Origin: CAYZPB01 sp964568525
GTDB lineage: Bacteria > Bacillota > Bacilli > Tepidibacillales > Tepidibacillaceae
NCBI GenBank assembly: GCA_964568525.1
Contig: CAZMPM010000023.1
Coordinates: 1-18,872 of the forward strand
Reading direction: 5' to 3'
Length of the DNA stretch: 18,872 bases
Positions 7,212 through 15,333 of this stretch are shown one piece after another. The notes beneath the pieces are model-generated. The model was given only the letters and a program-made list of their open reading frames with translations, had not been told where the DNA came from and made no database searches. The position numbers were made by a program, and so were the translations under genes. Position 1 is the stretch's first letter. Each line of letters opens with the position of its first letter.

Positions 7212-8330
7212 TTAGTCCTCCCGCATATATTGGTAGTAAGCTGCACAACTTCCCTCAGTTGAGACCATACAAGGGCCAATCGGATTTATCGGATGACATG
7301 CTTTATCAAATAGTGAACATTCATTAGGTGAAATCAAGCCACTAATCACTTCGCCACAGCGACATTTTGTCTTTTTAGGTTCGCCTACTTCAATGTTGAA
7401 TCGTTTTTTTGCATTTAAATGTTCATACTCTTTTCTGATATCAAGACCACTTTTAGCAATGACGCCAATGCCACGCCACGCTTCATCAACTGGTTCTAAA
7501 TAATGGTGCATCAGCTCTTGGGCGTAGGTATTACCCTCGTCAGTAACAATTTTTTTATGGTCATTGATAATTTGAACTTCCTCGTTCAACAACATTTTGA
7601 CTAAAATATATAAACCGCTAATCATTTCAACGGATTCAAAGCCAGAAATAACACCAGGAACACCATATTCGGTAGTTAAAAAATCATAGCTATTTTTACC
7701 TAAGACAATAGATACGTGCCCTGGTAAAAGAAATGCATCGATATTTACCTCTCCGCCATCGAGCAGTGCTCTTAAAATTGGTTCAACAAGCTTCGTCGTT
7801 ATCCACATGGAAAAATTGGCAATATTCTTTTCATCAGCAGCTTTCAATGTAGCTGCCAGAATTGGTATGGTTGTTTCAAAGCCAATTCCTAAAAAAATCA
7901 CCTGTTTATCAGGGTTTTCTTCAGCTATTGTGATTGCATCCAATGGTGAATAAACGACACGAATATCTCTCCCGGCTGTTTTTGCCTCCATTAGTGATCT
8001 CTTCGTACCTGGTACACGCATCATATCACCAAACGTACATATTATGCGGTTTTCTCCTTCAGCCAGTTCGATCATTGCATCAATAGAAATTTGGTCGGTA
8101 ACACATACAGGACAGCCAGGACCAGAGATTAAATTGATATAATCTTTTAAGATTGTTTTCAACCCTGTTCTTGCAAGCGACATCGTATGACTACCGCAGA
8201 CTTCCATTATTGCTGGTCTTCTGCCGTTTTTCTCTTGATATTGAAGCGAGACTGCTTTTAATTTTTCTAAGAATTTTTTAGCTACTGCAGGATCTGAAGG
8301 ATAATCAAGAATTTCGACTCTCTCTTGCAT
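7212..8330 (-). CDS. hypD: HypD, iron-sulfur scaffold for Fe(CN)2CO assembly
   Basis: Partner of HypC in assembling the Fe(CN)2CO group of [NiFe] hydrogenase. The 372-residue protein has the family motifs VCGSHTMS (C45), GPGCPVC (C73, C76), FLGIGFETT and LPGHVSIVLG. The C-terminal cysteine-rich part carries C323, C325, C338, C345, C354 and C362, and includes the ligands of its [4Fe-4S] cluster. I start at the ATG at 8330 (MQERVEIL). GGAGG lies 10 nt before it, whereas the ATG three codons earlier would sit almost on top of that site. The start lies inside the end of hypC (26-nt overlap), suggesting translational coupling of the two partners. Confidence 0.97.
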   Translation of the reverse strand: MQERVEILDYPSDPAVAKKFLEKLKAVSLQYQEKNGRRPAIMEVCGSHTMSLARTGLKTILKDYINLISGPGCPVCVTDQISIDAMIELAEGENRIICTFGDMMRVPGTKRSLMEAKTAGRDIRVVYSPLDAITIAEENPDKQVIFLGIGFETTIPILAATLKAADEKNIANFSMWITTKLVEPILRALLDGGEVNIDAFLLPGHVSIVLGKNSYDFLTTEYGVPGVISGFESVEMISGLYILVKMLLNEEVQIINDHKKIVTDEGNTYAQELMHHYLEPVDEAWRGIGVIAKSGLDIRKEYEHLNAKKRFNIEVGEPKKTKCRCGEVISGLISPNECSLFDKACHPINPIGPCMVSTEGSCAAYYQYMRED

Positions 8331-8538
8331 TAACAACATTCCTCCATTCCTCGATGCTAAGCAATGCGTACTCCTCATCCACAATCTTCATAGCTTGTCC
8401 AGCATGAACTATTACATAATCATCAATCTCGACTTCAGGCACAAAAATAATTCCAACAGTCATTTTTGAGCCCATTACATCGACCTCTGCGCTATATTCA
8501 GATAAAGAAATTACTTTTGCTGGTACACCTACACACAT
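8305..8538 (-). CDS. hypC: HypC, hydrogenase maturation chaperone
   Basis: Small chaperone (77 residues) that carries the Fe(CN)2CO intermediate between HypD and the hydrogenase large subunit. The essential cysteine is at position 2 (MCVGVPAKV), exposed once the initiator Met is removed, and the conserved histidine of the HAGQAM motif is at 45. Length and sequence are standard for HypC/HupF. The ATG at 8538 follows a GAGGAGG site. Its 3' end overlaps hypD by 26 nt. Confidence 0.97.
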   Translation of the reverse strand: MCVGVPAKVISLSEYSAEVDVMGSKMTVGIIFVPEVEIDDYVIVHAGQAMKIVDEEYALLSIEEWRNVVNARESRNS

Positions 8539-8559
8539 CTCTTTTCCTCCTCTTTTTAT

Positions 8560-10836
8560 CTATTTATTTGCAGCTACAATTAGTTGACCAAAAGACAAGC
8601 CGCCGTCACCACACGGAATATCTCTGTGTGAATAAACTCTAAAGTTATTCTTAATAAATCTATCGCGAATATTTTCCGCTAAATACCTATTCAAAAAACT
8701 ACCGCCTGACAAGACAATATTACGATTAAACTCAGGATTATTTCGCACCGCCATATTAGTTAAGGCTACAGCACTATCAACAATCGTTTCGTGAAAAGCA
8801 GTAGCAATTTCCACAAGATTCCTACCAGCCTCTTTATCAGCTAAAATTTGCTTAATCGCTTCTGCAAAACTAATTTCATATGCCCCATCAAACTGTTCAA
8901 TCTGATACTCGTATGGACTCTCTTGTTTTTCTGATAGATACATCAACTCTGATAACAAAATTGCCGCCTCACCGTCATAGCTAGCGTTATGGCATAAACC
9001 CAAAATGGCACTTACAGCATCAAATAGTCTGCCGCAGGTCCCGGCATACGGTGTGTTGACCTGATTTTTTATCATATTTTCTATTATATCAATTTCGTAG
9101 AATTTATCAGCAAATAAATTGTTAGCAAAACACTTTCCCTCGTTACCATAGTATTCAATCAGCATCCCTGTTGCATTTCTCCAAGGTTCTTTTACAGCCC
9201 TATCACCACCAGGGAGCGGTGAATATTTAAGATGACCAATTCTCTGATAACTAGCCGCAGTGCCATATAATAACTCAAAGCCCCAAATATTACCGTCTTC
9301 GCCATAGCCCGTGCCGTCAAGAATTAAACCAAAACTCGGTTCGGTTACCTTGTTATCCTCCAAACAAGCTGCAAGATGTGCGTGATGATGCTGCACTTCG
9401 ACAATTTCGGCTGAAAACTGTGTTGCTAACTTTCTCGTCTCATACAGTGGATGAAGGTCGATACTGATTTTGTCAGGTGTCGTACCCATCCATTTTAACA
9501 AGTGTTGCGATTCAGAATTAAAAAAATCGATAACTTCTATACTCTCCATATCACCTATATGCGGTCCAAGAAAGATCTGATTATTCCGCCCTATAGCAAA
9601 AACGTTATTTTGTTGACCACCTAACGCCATAATATTGTGAACTTTTTGCTTAGTAAAAATTGGGTCAGGTACATAACCGCGAGATCTACGAAAAAAACAA
9701 ACGCTATCACTATATACTTGTAAAACAGAGTCATCTAACGGGTGAGCAATTTCGCGATTTGAAGTAAGAATGTAATCGGCGATTTCTGCTAAATAAGCAA
9801 AAGCCTCAGCATCTTTGTATAAAATAGGCATTCCTGATGGATTCGCGCTTGTCATTACAAGAATCGGTAGCTCGAATTCATCTACAATTAAGTGATGCAA
9901 GGGTGCATACGGCAACATCACGCCAAGCGTGTTCATTCTTGGAGCAAGCGAATAAGGCAAATCATTAAAATATTTTTGTTTGAGGACAACAATCGGAGCA
10001 GCTGATGACTTCAATTGCTCCAGTTCCTTATTATTGATGTAACAGATTTTGCTAGCAATTTCACTGTTAGCTACCATAACAGCTAAAGGACGTTTAGGGC
10101 GATTTTTACGCGCCCGTAATTCGTTTATAACAGCCTTGTTTCGAGCGTCACATGCTAAATGATAGCCACCAATTCCCTTAATTGCAACAATTGCACCATC
10201 GAGCAACAGTTTCTTTGTTTTTTCAATTGCTGCAAGGTTAGTTGCCATGTTCTGTCCTTTTATATCAAAAAGCTGAACACTAGGTCCACATATCTCACAG
10301 GCAATTGGTTGCGCGTGGTGACGTCGATCATTAATATCATTATATTCTTCAGCGCACTTATCGCACATTTGAAAATTTTTCATCGTTGTCCGTTCACGGT
10401 CATAGGGTAAACTTTCAATTATCGTATATCGTGGACCGCACTGCGTGCAATTGATAAAAGGATAATTATAGCGAAAATCAGTTGAATCCTTCATCTCAGC
10501 AACACACTCATCACAAACAGCTGAATCAATCGGAATAACTAGTGAAGAGTCGCCACTCGTTTCACTAGGTATAATTTGAAAATCCTGGTAGTTGTTAAAC
10601 TCAGTCTCTCTAGTGGTGATAGTTTCTATCTGCGCTAAGCGCGGGTGTTCATCTTTTATTGCCTTGACTAGCTGGTTAAGGCTATCTATTTCTCCCTCAG
10701 CGCATATCAAAACACCATCCATATTATTCTGCACGGTTCCTTTTATTTGGTGTTTGCTAGCCAATGAATAAATAAAAGGACGAAATCCAACTCCTTGAAC
10801 TCGTCCAATAACCTTAATTTCTAGCGCACTATACAT
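8560..10836 (-). CDS. hypF: HypF, carbamoyltransferase of hydrogenase maturation
   Basis: Uses carbamoyl phosphate and ATP to carbamoylate the C-terminal cysteine of HypE. The 758-residue protein shows, in order, four parts. An acylphosphatase domain (GRVQGVGFRPF, 11-21) comes first. Two zinc fingers follow with ligands C108, C111, C130, C133, C158, C161, C180 and C183, in the typical CxxC-18-CxxC-24-CxxC-18-CxxC spacing. Then comes a YrdC-like domain (about 195-380) and a Kae1-like carbamoyltransferase domain with VQHHHAHLAA and LSGGSFLNRYL. The start is uncertain. I favour the ATG at 10836, which overlaps the end of hypB by 8 nt. A TTG at 10875 with AGGAG upstream would add 13 residues, but that AGGAG is also part of hypB codons. 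Confidence 0.96.
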   Translation of the reverse strand: MYSALEIKVIGRVQGVGFRPFIYSLASKHQIKGTVQNNMDGVLICAEGEIDSLNQLVKAIKDEHPRLAQIETITTRETEFNNYQDFQIIPSETSGDSSLVIPIDSAVCDECVAEMKDSTDFRYNYPFINCTQCGPRYTIIESLPYDRERTTMKNFQMCDKCAEEYNDINDRRHHAQPIACEICGPSVQLFDIKGQNMATNLAAIEKTKKLLLDGAIVAIKGIGGYHLACDARNKAVINELRARKNRPKRPLAVMVANSEIASKICYINNKELEQLKSSAAPIVVLKQKYFNDLPYSLAPRMNTLGVMLPYAPLHHLIVDEFELPILVMTSANPSGMPILYKDAEAFAYLAEIADYILTSNREIAHPLDDSVLQVYSDSVCFFRRSRGYVPDPIFTKQKVHNIMALGGQQNNVFAIGRNNQIFLGPHIGDMESIEVIDFFNSESQHLLKWMGTTPDKISIDLHPLYETRKLATQFSAEIVEVQHHHAHLAACLEDNKVTEPSFGLILDGTGYGEDGNIWGFELLYGTAASYQRIGHLKYSPLPGGDRAVKEPWRNATGMLIEYYGNEGKCFANNLFADKFYEIDIIENMIKNQVNTPYAGTCGRLFDAVSAILGLCHNASYDGEAAILLSELMYLSEKQESPYEYQIEQFDGAYEISFAEAIKQILADKEAGRNLVEIATAFHETIVDSAVALTNMAVRNNPEFNRNIVLSGGSFLNRYLAENIRDRFIKNNFRVYSHRDIPCGDGGLSFGQLIVAANK

Positions 10837-11479
10837 TGTGATAGGCTTTTCTGAGCCAAGCGAACCATTCTTCAATTCCTTCTCCTGTTGTTGAAGAAAG
10901 CGCGATTAAATTTGATTCTGGGTTAATCCCCTTCAAATCGGAAATCGCTTCTTCGACGTTAAAATATAAATATGGTAACAAATCAATTTTATTTAATAAG
11001 ACTAGTTCAGTCCGGTTAAACATTGTTGGATATTTAGGGATTTTGTCATTGCCTTCTGGAACGCTTAATACTGCAACCTTATGGTCTTGACCTAAGTCGT
11101 AGCCTGATGGGCAGACTAAATTACCAACATTCTCGATAAAAAGAATATCAATTTCCGCTAAATCAAATTCTGGAAGAACTTTTGCAATCATTCTTGCATC
11201 TAAATGGCAGCCGCCTTGAGTATTGATTTGGATAGCTTGAGCCCCTAGCGCACGTATCCGATCAGCATCCCGCTCTGTCGCAAGGTCACCTTCAATTACA
11301 CCAATTTTAAAATCAGGACTTAATGATTCAATCGTCCGCTCCAGTATTGTTGTTTTGCCGGCGCCTGGCGAACTCATTAGATTAATAACGAGGGTCTTGT
11401 TTTTATTAAATTCATTTCTATTAAAATCAGCAGCAAGATTATTGTCAGTTAGTACATCTTTCTCTAGTTTAATCTTCAT
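10829..11479 (-). CDS. hypB: HypB, GTPase for nickel insertion
   Basis: GTP-dependent nickel chaperone acting with HypA. The 216-residue protein has the P-loop SSPGAGKTT (36-44) and the metal-binding pair C91-H92 in GGCHLDA. C123 follows in NVGNLVCPSGYDLGQ, and the LNKIDLLPY guanine-specificity motif lies near 162-170. It lacks the N-terminal CxxCGC nickel site of E. coli HypB and the histidine-rich storage tail of rhizobial forms, so it is the minimal type. Unlike most neighbours it is set apart from hypA by a 105-base gap containing a hairpin. Its ribosome site is duplicated: TTCACCTC occurs twice in tandem on the plus strand at 11483-11498. Confidence 0.97.
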   Translation of the reverse strand: MKIKLEKDVLTDNNLAADFNRNEFNKNKTLVINLMSSPGAGKTTILERTIESLSPDFKIGVIEGDLATERDADRIRALGAQAIQINTQGGCHLDARMIAKVLPEFDLAEIDILFIENVGNLVCPSGYDLGQDHKVAVLSVPEGNDKIPKYPTMFNRTELVLLNKIDLLPYLYFNVEEAISDLKGINPESNLIALSSTTGEGIEEWFAWLRKAYHNV

Positions 11480-11482
11480 CTC

Positions 11483-11498
11483 TTCACCTCTTCACCTC
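11483..11498 (-). repeat. Tandem duplicated Shine-Dalgarno before hypB
   Basis: On the minus strand GAGGTGAA occurs twice head to tail, ending a few bases before the hypB ATG at 11479. The inner copy has the more usual spacing. Either may bind the ribosome. The duplication may be chance slippage. Confidence 0.7.
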
Positions 11499-11526
11499 TA
11501 TTTAGTAGTCTTCATAAAATAAAAAT

Positions 11527-11549
11527 AGTGTTAAAATAATCTTAACACT
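11527..11549 (-). terminator. Hairpin with T tract between hypA and hypB
   Basis: A perfect 8-bp stem pairs 11527-11534 with 11542-11549 around a 7-nt loop. On the minus strand it is followed by ATTTTTATTTT. The stem is AT-rich, so it could be a weak terminator, an mRNA end-stabiliser or a processing site inside the operon. It starts 35 nt after the hypA stop. Confidence 0.55.
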
Positions 11550-11584
11550 TTTATGCGTGGAATAACATAGCAGAACTATATTAT

Positions 11585-11935
11585 TTATTTTCCGTTATAT
11601 GAGATTATTTTAAAGCTTTCACCTGAAATTATCCGACCACTTGGTACTTGGCAATTCGGACAAATTGCTAGCAATTGATCAGGCTTGTATTTGTTGTCGC
11701 ATAAAACGCAGATTGCTTCAGCTTCTTCTGTAACAATAATCAGTTTTGTTTCAGGTGCTAGAAAGCCAATCTCTTCAGCTTTATAAATCTCTAGCGCCAT
11801 CTCTAAAGCATCAGGCATCGCATTACTCAATTTACCAACGAGTAATTCAATCTCAGTCACTTTTTTGAGTTTAGAATTCGCTAGATCTTCATTAATTAAG
11901 TTTAGGATATCTCCCATTAAGCCTAGTTCATGCAT
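11585..11935 (-). CDS. hypA: HypA, nickel-insertion zinc protein
   Basis: Nickel metallochaperone that hands nickel to the hydrogenase large subunit together with HypB. The 116-residue protein begins MHE, giving the His2 that binds nickel after the Met amine, and has a zinc site of two CxxC pairs (C76, C79 and C92, C95). Length and spacing are standard. The ATG at 11935 has only a weak GGAA-type site, and the preceding gene ends 20 nt upstream. It sits between the zinc-ribbon gene and the hairpin before hypB. Confidence 0.96.
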   Translation of the reverse strand: MHELGLMGDILNLINEDLANSKLKKVTEIELLVGKLSNAMPDALEMALEIYKAEEIGFLAPETKLIIVTEEAEAICVLCDNKYKPDQLLAICPNCQVPSGRIISGESFKIISYNGK

Positions 11936-11955
11936 GTAGAATCAGTTCCATTTCC

Positions 11956-12402
11956 TTATAATTTATAAAGCCCAATCGCTAATTTACCGTCGTGTTTTTT
12001 TATTGTAAAATATTTTAAATATGGGTTATGCTTTTCGGTCAACACTTCATATTCTCGCTCACAATTGAAACATTTGAATTTATTGCCGTTGGAAACCCAG
12101 TTAAGAATCCCATCGCAGTTTGGGCAAGCTTTTTCCACTGCTTGGAGAATCCCCCGATCGTAATAGATGGCAATGTGTCGTTTGTTTATATATAAATCCT
12201 TAACGCCTTCAAATATCAAGCCTTCATCAAGCTCAGCGTTGTTAAGGAAAAACCATTCAACACCAATTACCTCATCAACGACGTCATCAATTTTATCGAT
12301 TTCGTCAGCAACGATGGGGGTAATAAACTCCTTTGCAGCTTCAGTTAGATCTTTTTTAATTTCTTTAAAAAAATCTAAACGAGTTAACTCCTTGTCTGCC
12401 AT
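11956..12402 (-). CDS. Unrecognised zinc-ribbon protein of the hydrogenase operon
   Basis: I do not recognise this 148-residue protein. Residues 1-45 are charged and probably helical (LDFFKEIKKDLTEAAKEF). The middle part (46-90) looks like mixed alpha/beta. A four-cysteine zinc-ribbon pattern follows: CPNC at 93-96 and CFNC at 111-114, with 14 residues between the pairs. The layout of the cysteine part recalls a Rieske-like beta fold in which both ligand pairs are Cys-Cys, but this is a guess. There is no signal peptide or membrane helix, so it should be cytoplasmic. The ATG at 12402 follows AGGTGGAAGA and overlaps the protease gene by 19 nt. The tight coupling between the protease and hypA suggests a role in hydrogenase assembly. 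A rubredoxin-like redox role is less likely, because the cysteine pairs lack the rubredoxin spacing and motif. Confidence 0.75.
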   Translation of the reverse strand: MADKELTRLDFFKEIKKDLTEAAKEFITPIVADEIDKIDDVVDEVIGVEWFFLNNAELDEGLIFEGVKDLYINKRHIAIYYDRGILQAVEKACPNCDGILNWVSNGNKFKCFNCEREYEVLTEKHNPYLKYFTIKKHDGKLAIGLYKL

Positions 12403-12881
12403 TCTTCCACCTGTTTAATTATTATTTCAACTAATTTCGGAATGCTTTTCTGCACTGGTTCCGTCAACTCAAAACCAATCTCGACGAGCTGGGGTTGTAC
12501 ACCTATTAAGCACATCTCCTCAGGAATAGTACCTCTAAGATAGGCATTATGAACAAGGTCCTGTACGCCCATTTGATGAACAGACATTTTCTGGCCAAAA
12601 AATTTAGGGACCTCATCATTTTTAAGAACGATTATTGTACCTGGTTCCGCATCAGCATTGATTGCGTCAAGCATTATCAGATAATCAGTCTCCTCTACAT
12701 GATGAAGTAACCTTATTCCTTCAGTACCGCCATCAACAATATCAATATTGTCGGCGCCTGGAAAAGCATCGTATAAGTAGTCTAACAAAAGAACGCCAAC
12801 ACCCTCATCTGAAAAGAGGGTGTTGCCGATTCCAAGAATTTTAATTTGTTTCTTATTTCTAGCTTGATCTTTGTTTATCAT
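12384..12881 (-). CDS. hyaD: Hydrogenase maturation protease (HyaD/HupD family)
   Basis: Nickel-dependent endopeptidase that removes the C-terminal tail of the large subunit once the metal centre is inserted. The 165-residue protein has GIGNTLFSDEGVGV near the N-terminus. The three expected nickel ligands are visible: E26, D72 (LDAINAD) and H102 (VHQMG), in nearly the same spacing as E16, D62 and H93 of E. coli HybD. Its substrate is almost certainly the large subunit encoded at 13612-15333. The ATG at 12881 lies 7 nt after the cytochrome b gene, and its AGGAG site overlaps the end of that gene. Confidence 0.94.
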   Translation of the reverse strand: MINKDQARNKKQIKILGIGNTLFSDEGVGVLLLDYLYDAFPGADNIDIVDGGTEGIRLLHHVEETDYLIMLDAINADAEPGTIIVLKNDEVPKFFGQKMSVHQMGVQDLVHNAYLRGTIPEEMCLIGVQPQLVEIGFELTEPVQKSIPKLVEIIIKQVEEWQTRS

Positions 12882-12888
12882 TTAGTAA

Positions 12889-13599
12889 TTATTCTCCTGT
12901 AAAATCCTTAGATACTTTTTTCTTACCTGTGAATATTGACCAGATTGTACCATTGTTATTTAACCAAGTGTCACGAATTGACATGTAAAGATGGATTAAC
13001 GTAAATAGTACTAAAATCCAAACTGTGATGTGATGTAATCCTCTTACTGCAAATGCTGTTCCACCAAACACGACAGGTACCCAGGCAAACAATGAGCCGA
13101 CTGCTGAATTCAATTGAGGTTCAAAGAACAGATAAAGTCCAGTGATAACCATCAATATTGAACCGAGTCCGAAGAATACCCAGTAAGTTAATTGTGCAAG
13201 TTGGTTATGTTCAACATGCTCTCCATTTTTTACTGGAATAAACAGATAGTACTTAATATATTTCCATACACCTTTCCAGAAACTTGCTGTGAAAGGATTT
13301 GATCTAGCATACTTATTGCCCGCGAAGAACCAGTATAGTCGGAAAATAAGGTTTAGTATGAAGATTGACGCCGTAATGAAATGCGTTATACGTATTCCAC
13401 CCATTAAGAATCCGTCAGCGTGTTCACTTGCTGCTCCAAGGAATGGATAGGTAATATATAGGCCGGTTAAAATAAGTATTAAGCCAGCCGTTACGTTAAC
13501 CCAGTGAAAGATTCTAATAGGCAACTGCCAAACATAGAAATCTTTACGCTCTTCTACTTTATTAACTTTCGCTACTTGTGGGTTTGCAGGTACGGACAT
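12889..13599 (-). CDS. hyaC: Cytochrome b subunit of the uptake hydrogenase (HyaC type)
   Basis: Membrane dihaem cytochrome b that receives electrons from the hydrogenase small subunit and passes them to quinone. The 236-residue protein has four hydrophobic helices (about 28-50, 70-92, 136-160 and 185-207). Candidate haem-ligand histidines are H32, H73, H189 or H190 and H203, the pattern of the Ni/Fe-hydrogenase cytochrome b family. The ATG at 13599 follows an AAGGGGGGA site and lies 12 nt after the large-subunit stop. Its presence right behind the structural genes marks the enzyme as membrane-bound and quinone-linked rather than cytoplasmic. Confidence 0.94.
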   Translation of the reverse strand: MSVPANPQVAKVNKVEERKDFYVWQLPIRIFHWVNVTAGLILILTGLYITYPFLGAASEHADGFLMGGIRITHFITASIFILNLIFRLYWFFAGNKYARSNPFTASFWKGVWKYIKYYLFIPVKNGEHVEHNQLAQLTYWVFFGLGSILMVITGLYLFFEPQLNSAVGSLFAWVPVVFGGTAFAVRGLHHITVWILVLFTLIHLYMSIRDTWLNNNGTIWSIFTGKKKVSKDFTGE

Positions 13600-13611
13600 A
13601 TATATCCCCCC

Positions 13612-15333
13612 TTAACCTATTTTTATGTCGATCTGCTTGTTATTTTTAGTATCAGCTACATGGATTGCGCAAGCAATACATGGGTCAAATGAGTGAATAA
13701 CTCTTAGAATCTCTAATGGTTGTTCAATGTCAACCATTGGAGCACCAGTAAGTGCAGCTTCGTATGGCGCTTTAACACCATCATCATTTCTAGGAGAAGC
13801 ATTCCAAGTAGTTGGTACGATCATTTGATATTTTTTAGATTTACCATTTTCAATTTCGATAAAGTGAGACAATGTACCACGGGCACCTTCCATATAACCG
13901 ATACCCTTAGCATTTTTCGGCCAAGTACTTGGATCCCATTTTGTGTTATTGAAAGTAACTAAATCTCCACTTTTAACGTTTGCGATTAAATCTTTCATGT
14001 CTTGAACGCCCCAACCAGCAGCAAGAACAGTTTCTAAACCACGAGCAACAGTTCTACCAAGAACAGAGTTTAGGAAACCTACGCCTACGCCAAGTTCTGC
14101 AAGAGTAGTATCAACGATATTGACATACTCAGGTTTTTTCAAGCCATAACCAACAAGCATACGAGCTAATGGGCCAACTTCCATAGGTTTGTTTTGCCAT
14201 CTTGGTGCTTTAATCCAACTGTATTTTTGATCAACAGTAAGATTTTTAAAAGGAATTGCCGGTCCATCATATGCAGGAGTTGTTTCACCTTGTAGTGGAT
14301 GTTTTCCACCAGTTCTTTTGTTACCATCGTAAGAGTACCAAGATTTATCAATAAATTCAGCGATTTCGCCTTTTTCGGTTAAGTCGAAATCAGTAATAAC
14401 ATTATTGATATCTCCATCTACGATGATGCCGCGTGGGTAGCGGTATGAACTTACATCATTGATTGATTTAGTTGGGTTTGAACCCATAACTAAATAGTTT
14501 TCAATTCCGCCGCCATAATTAGTGGTTGGTGCATATGCAGCGCCAATCGCTTTAAGGTCTGGAATGTAAACTTGCTCAATGAATGTTTTACCATCAGCAA
14601 TAATTCGCTCGATTTGCATTAAGCGATGAATATTGATTGAGTTATCATTGTTAGGATCAAGCGGTGTAGCCATACCACCTACTACGTAGAATGGATGTGG
14701 GTTTTTTCCACCAAGAATTGTTTGAACTTTAACCATTTCACGTTGGAAATCTAAAGCTTCAAGGTAGTGTGCAGTAGCTAATAAGTTGATTTCAGGCGGC
14801 AATTTGTAAGAAGGATGCCCCCAATAACCATTTGCAAATATACCTAATTGACCACTTTCTACTAGAGCTTTTATTTTGTTTTGAACATCAGTAAAATAGC
14901 CAACAGATGATTTAGGCCATTTAGAAATCGCTTGTGCAATTCTGCTAGTTTCAGCAGGATCAGCTTTTAAGCCAGATACTACGTCAACCCAGTCAAGCGC
15001 GTGTAGAATATAAAAGTGAACAAGGTGGTCAGACATCATTTGTGCTGCACCCATAATATTTCTAATTAAGTTAGCATTTTTTGGAATTTCGATACCAAGG
15101 GCATTCTCAACAGTTCTAACAGAAGCAAGAGCATGAGTTGTTGTGCAAACGCCACAAACACGCTGTACAAAAGCCCAGATATCACGTGGGTCTCTGTTTT
15201 CAACAACAGCTTCTAGTCCACGGAAGCCACTTCCTGAACTTAGCGCGTCTACGATTACACCGTTTTGAACGTCAGCCTCGATACGTAAGTGTCCCTCAAT
15301 TCTAGTAATCGGATCTACTACGATACGTTCCAT
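13612..15333 (-). CDS. hyaB: [NiFe] hydrogenase large subunit (group 1 type)
   Basis: Catalytic subunit that oxidises H2 at a Ni-Fe(CN)2CO centre. The 573-residue precursor has the N-terminal ligand motif RVCGVCTTTH (C60, C63) and the C-terminal motif DPCIACAIH (C552, C555, H558), so all four nickel-binding cysteines are present. Cleavage after H558 would release the 15-residue tail V559-G573, the expected substrate of the protease encoded downstream. The N-terminus MERIVVDPITRIEGHLRIE is typical of group 1 membrane-bound uptake enzymes. No signal peptide is present, so it must be exported bound to the small subunit. The ATG overlaps the small-subunit stop (TAATG), with GAGGTG upstream. Confidence 0.98.
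   Translation of the reverse strand: MERIVVDPITRIEGHLRIEADVQNGVIVDALSSGSGFRGLEAVVENRDPRDIWAFVQRVCGVCTTTHALASVRTVENALGIEIPKNANLIRNIMGAAQMMSDHLVHFYILHALDWVDVVSGLKADPAETSRIAQAISKWPKSSVGYFTDVQNKIKALVESGQLGIFANGYWGHPSYKLPPEINLLATAHYLEALDFQREMVKVQTILGGKNPHPFYVVGGMATPLDPNNDNSINIHRLMQIERIIADGKTFIEQVYIPDLKAIGAAYAPTTNYGGGIENYLVMGSNPTKSINDVSSYRYPRGIIVDGDINNVITDFDLTEKGEIAEFIDKSWYSYDGNKRTGGKHPLQGETTPAYDGPAIPFKNLTVDQKYSWIKAPRWQNKPMEVGPLARMLVGYGLKKPEYVNIVDTTLAELGVGVGFLNSVLGRTVARGLETVLAAGWGVQDMKDLIANVKSGDLVTFNNTKWDPSTWPKNAKGIGYMEGARGTLSHFIEIENGKSKKYQMIVPTTWNASPRNDDGVKAPYEAALTGAPMVDIEQPLEILRVIHSFDPCIACAIHVADTKNNKQIDIKIG

Noticed and set aside
8330..8384. Longer HypD N-terminus starting in the hypC frame region
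   Set aside because: The added residues have no similarity to HypD and would read hypC codons in another frame. The ATG at 8330 has a properly spaced GGAGG.
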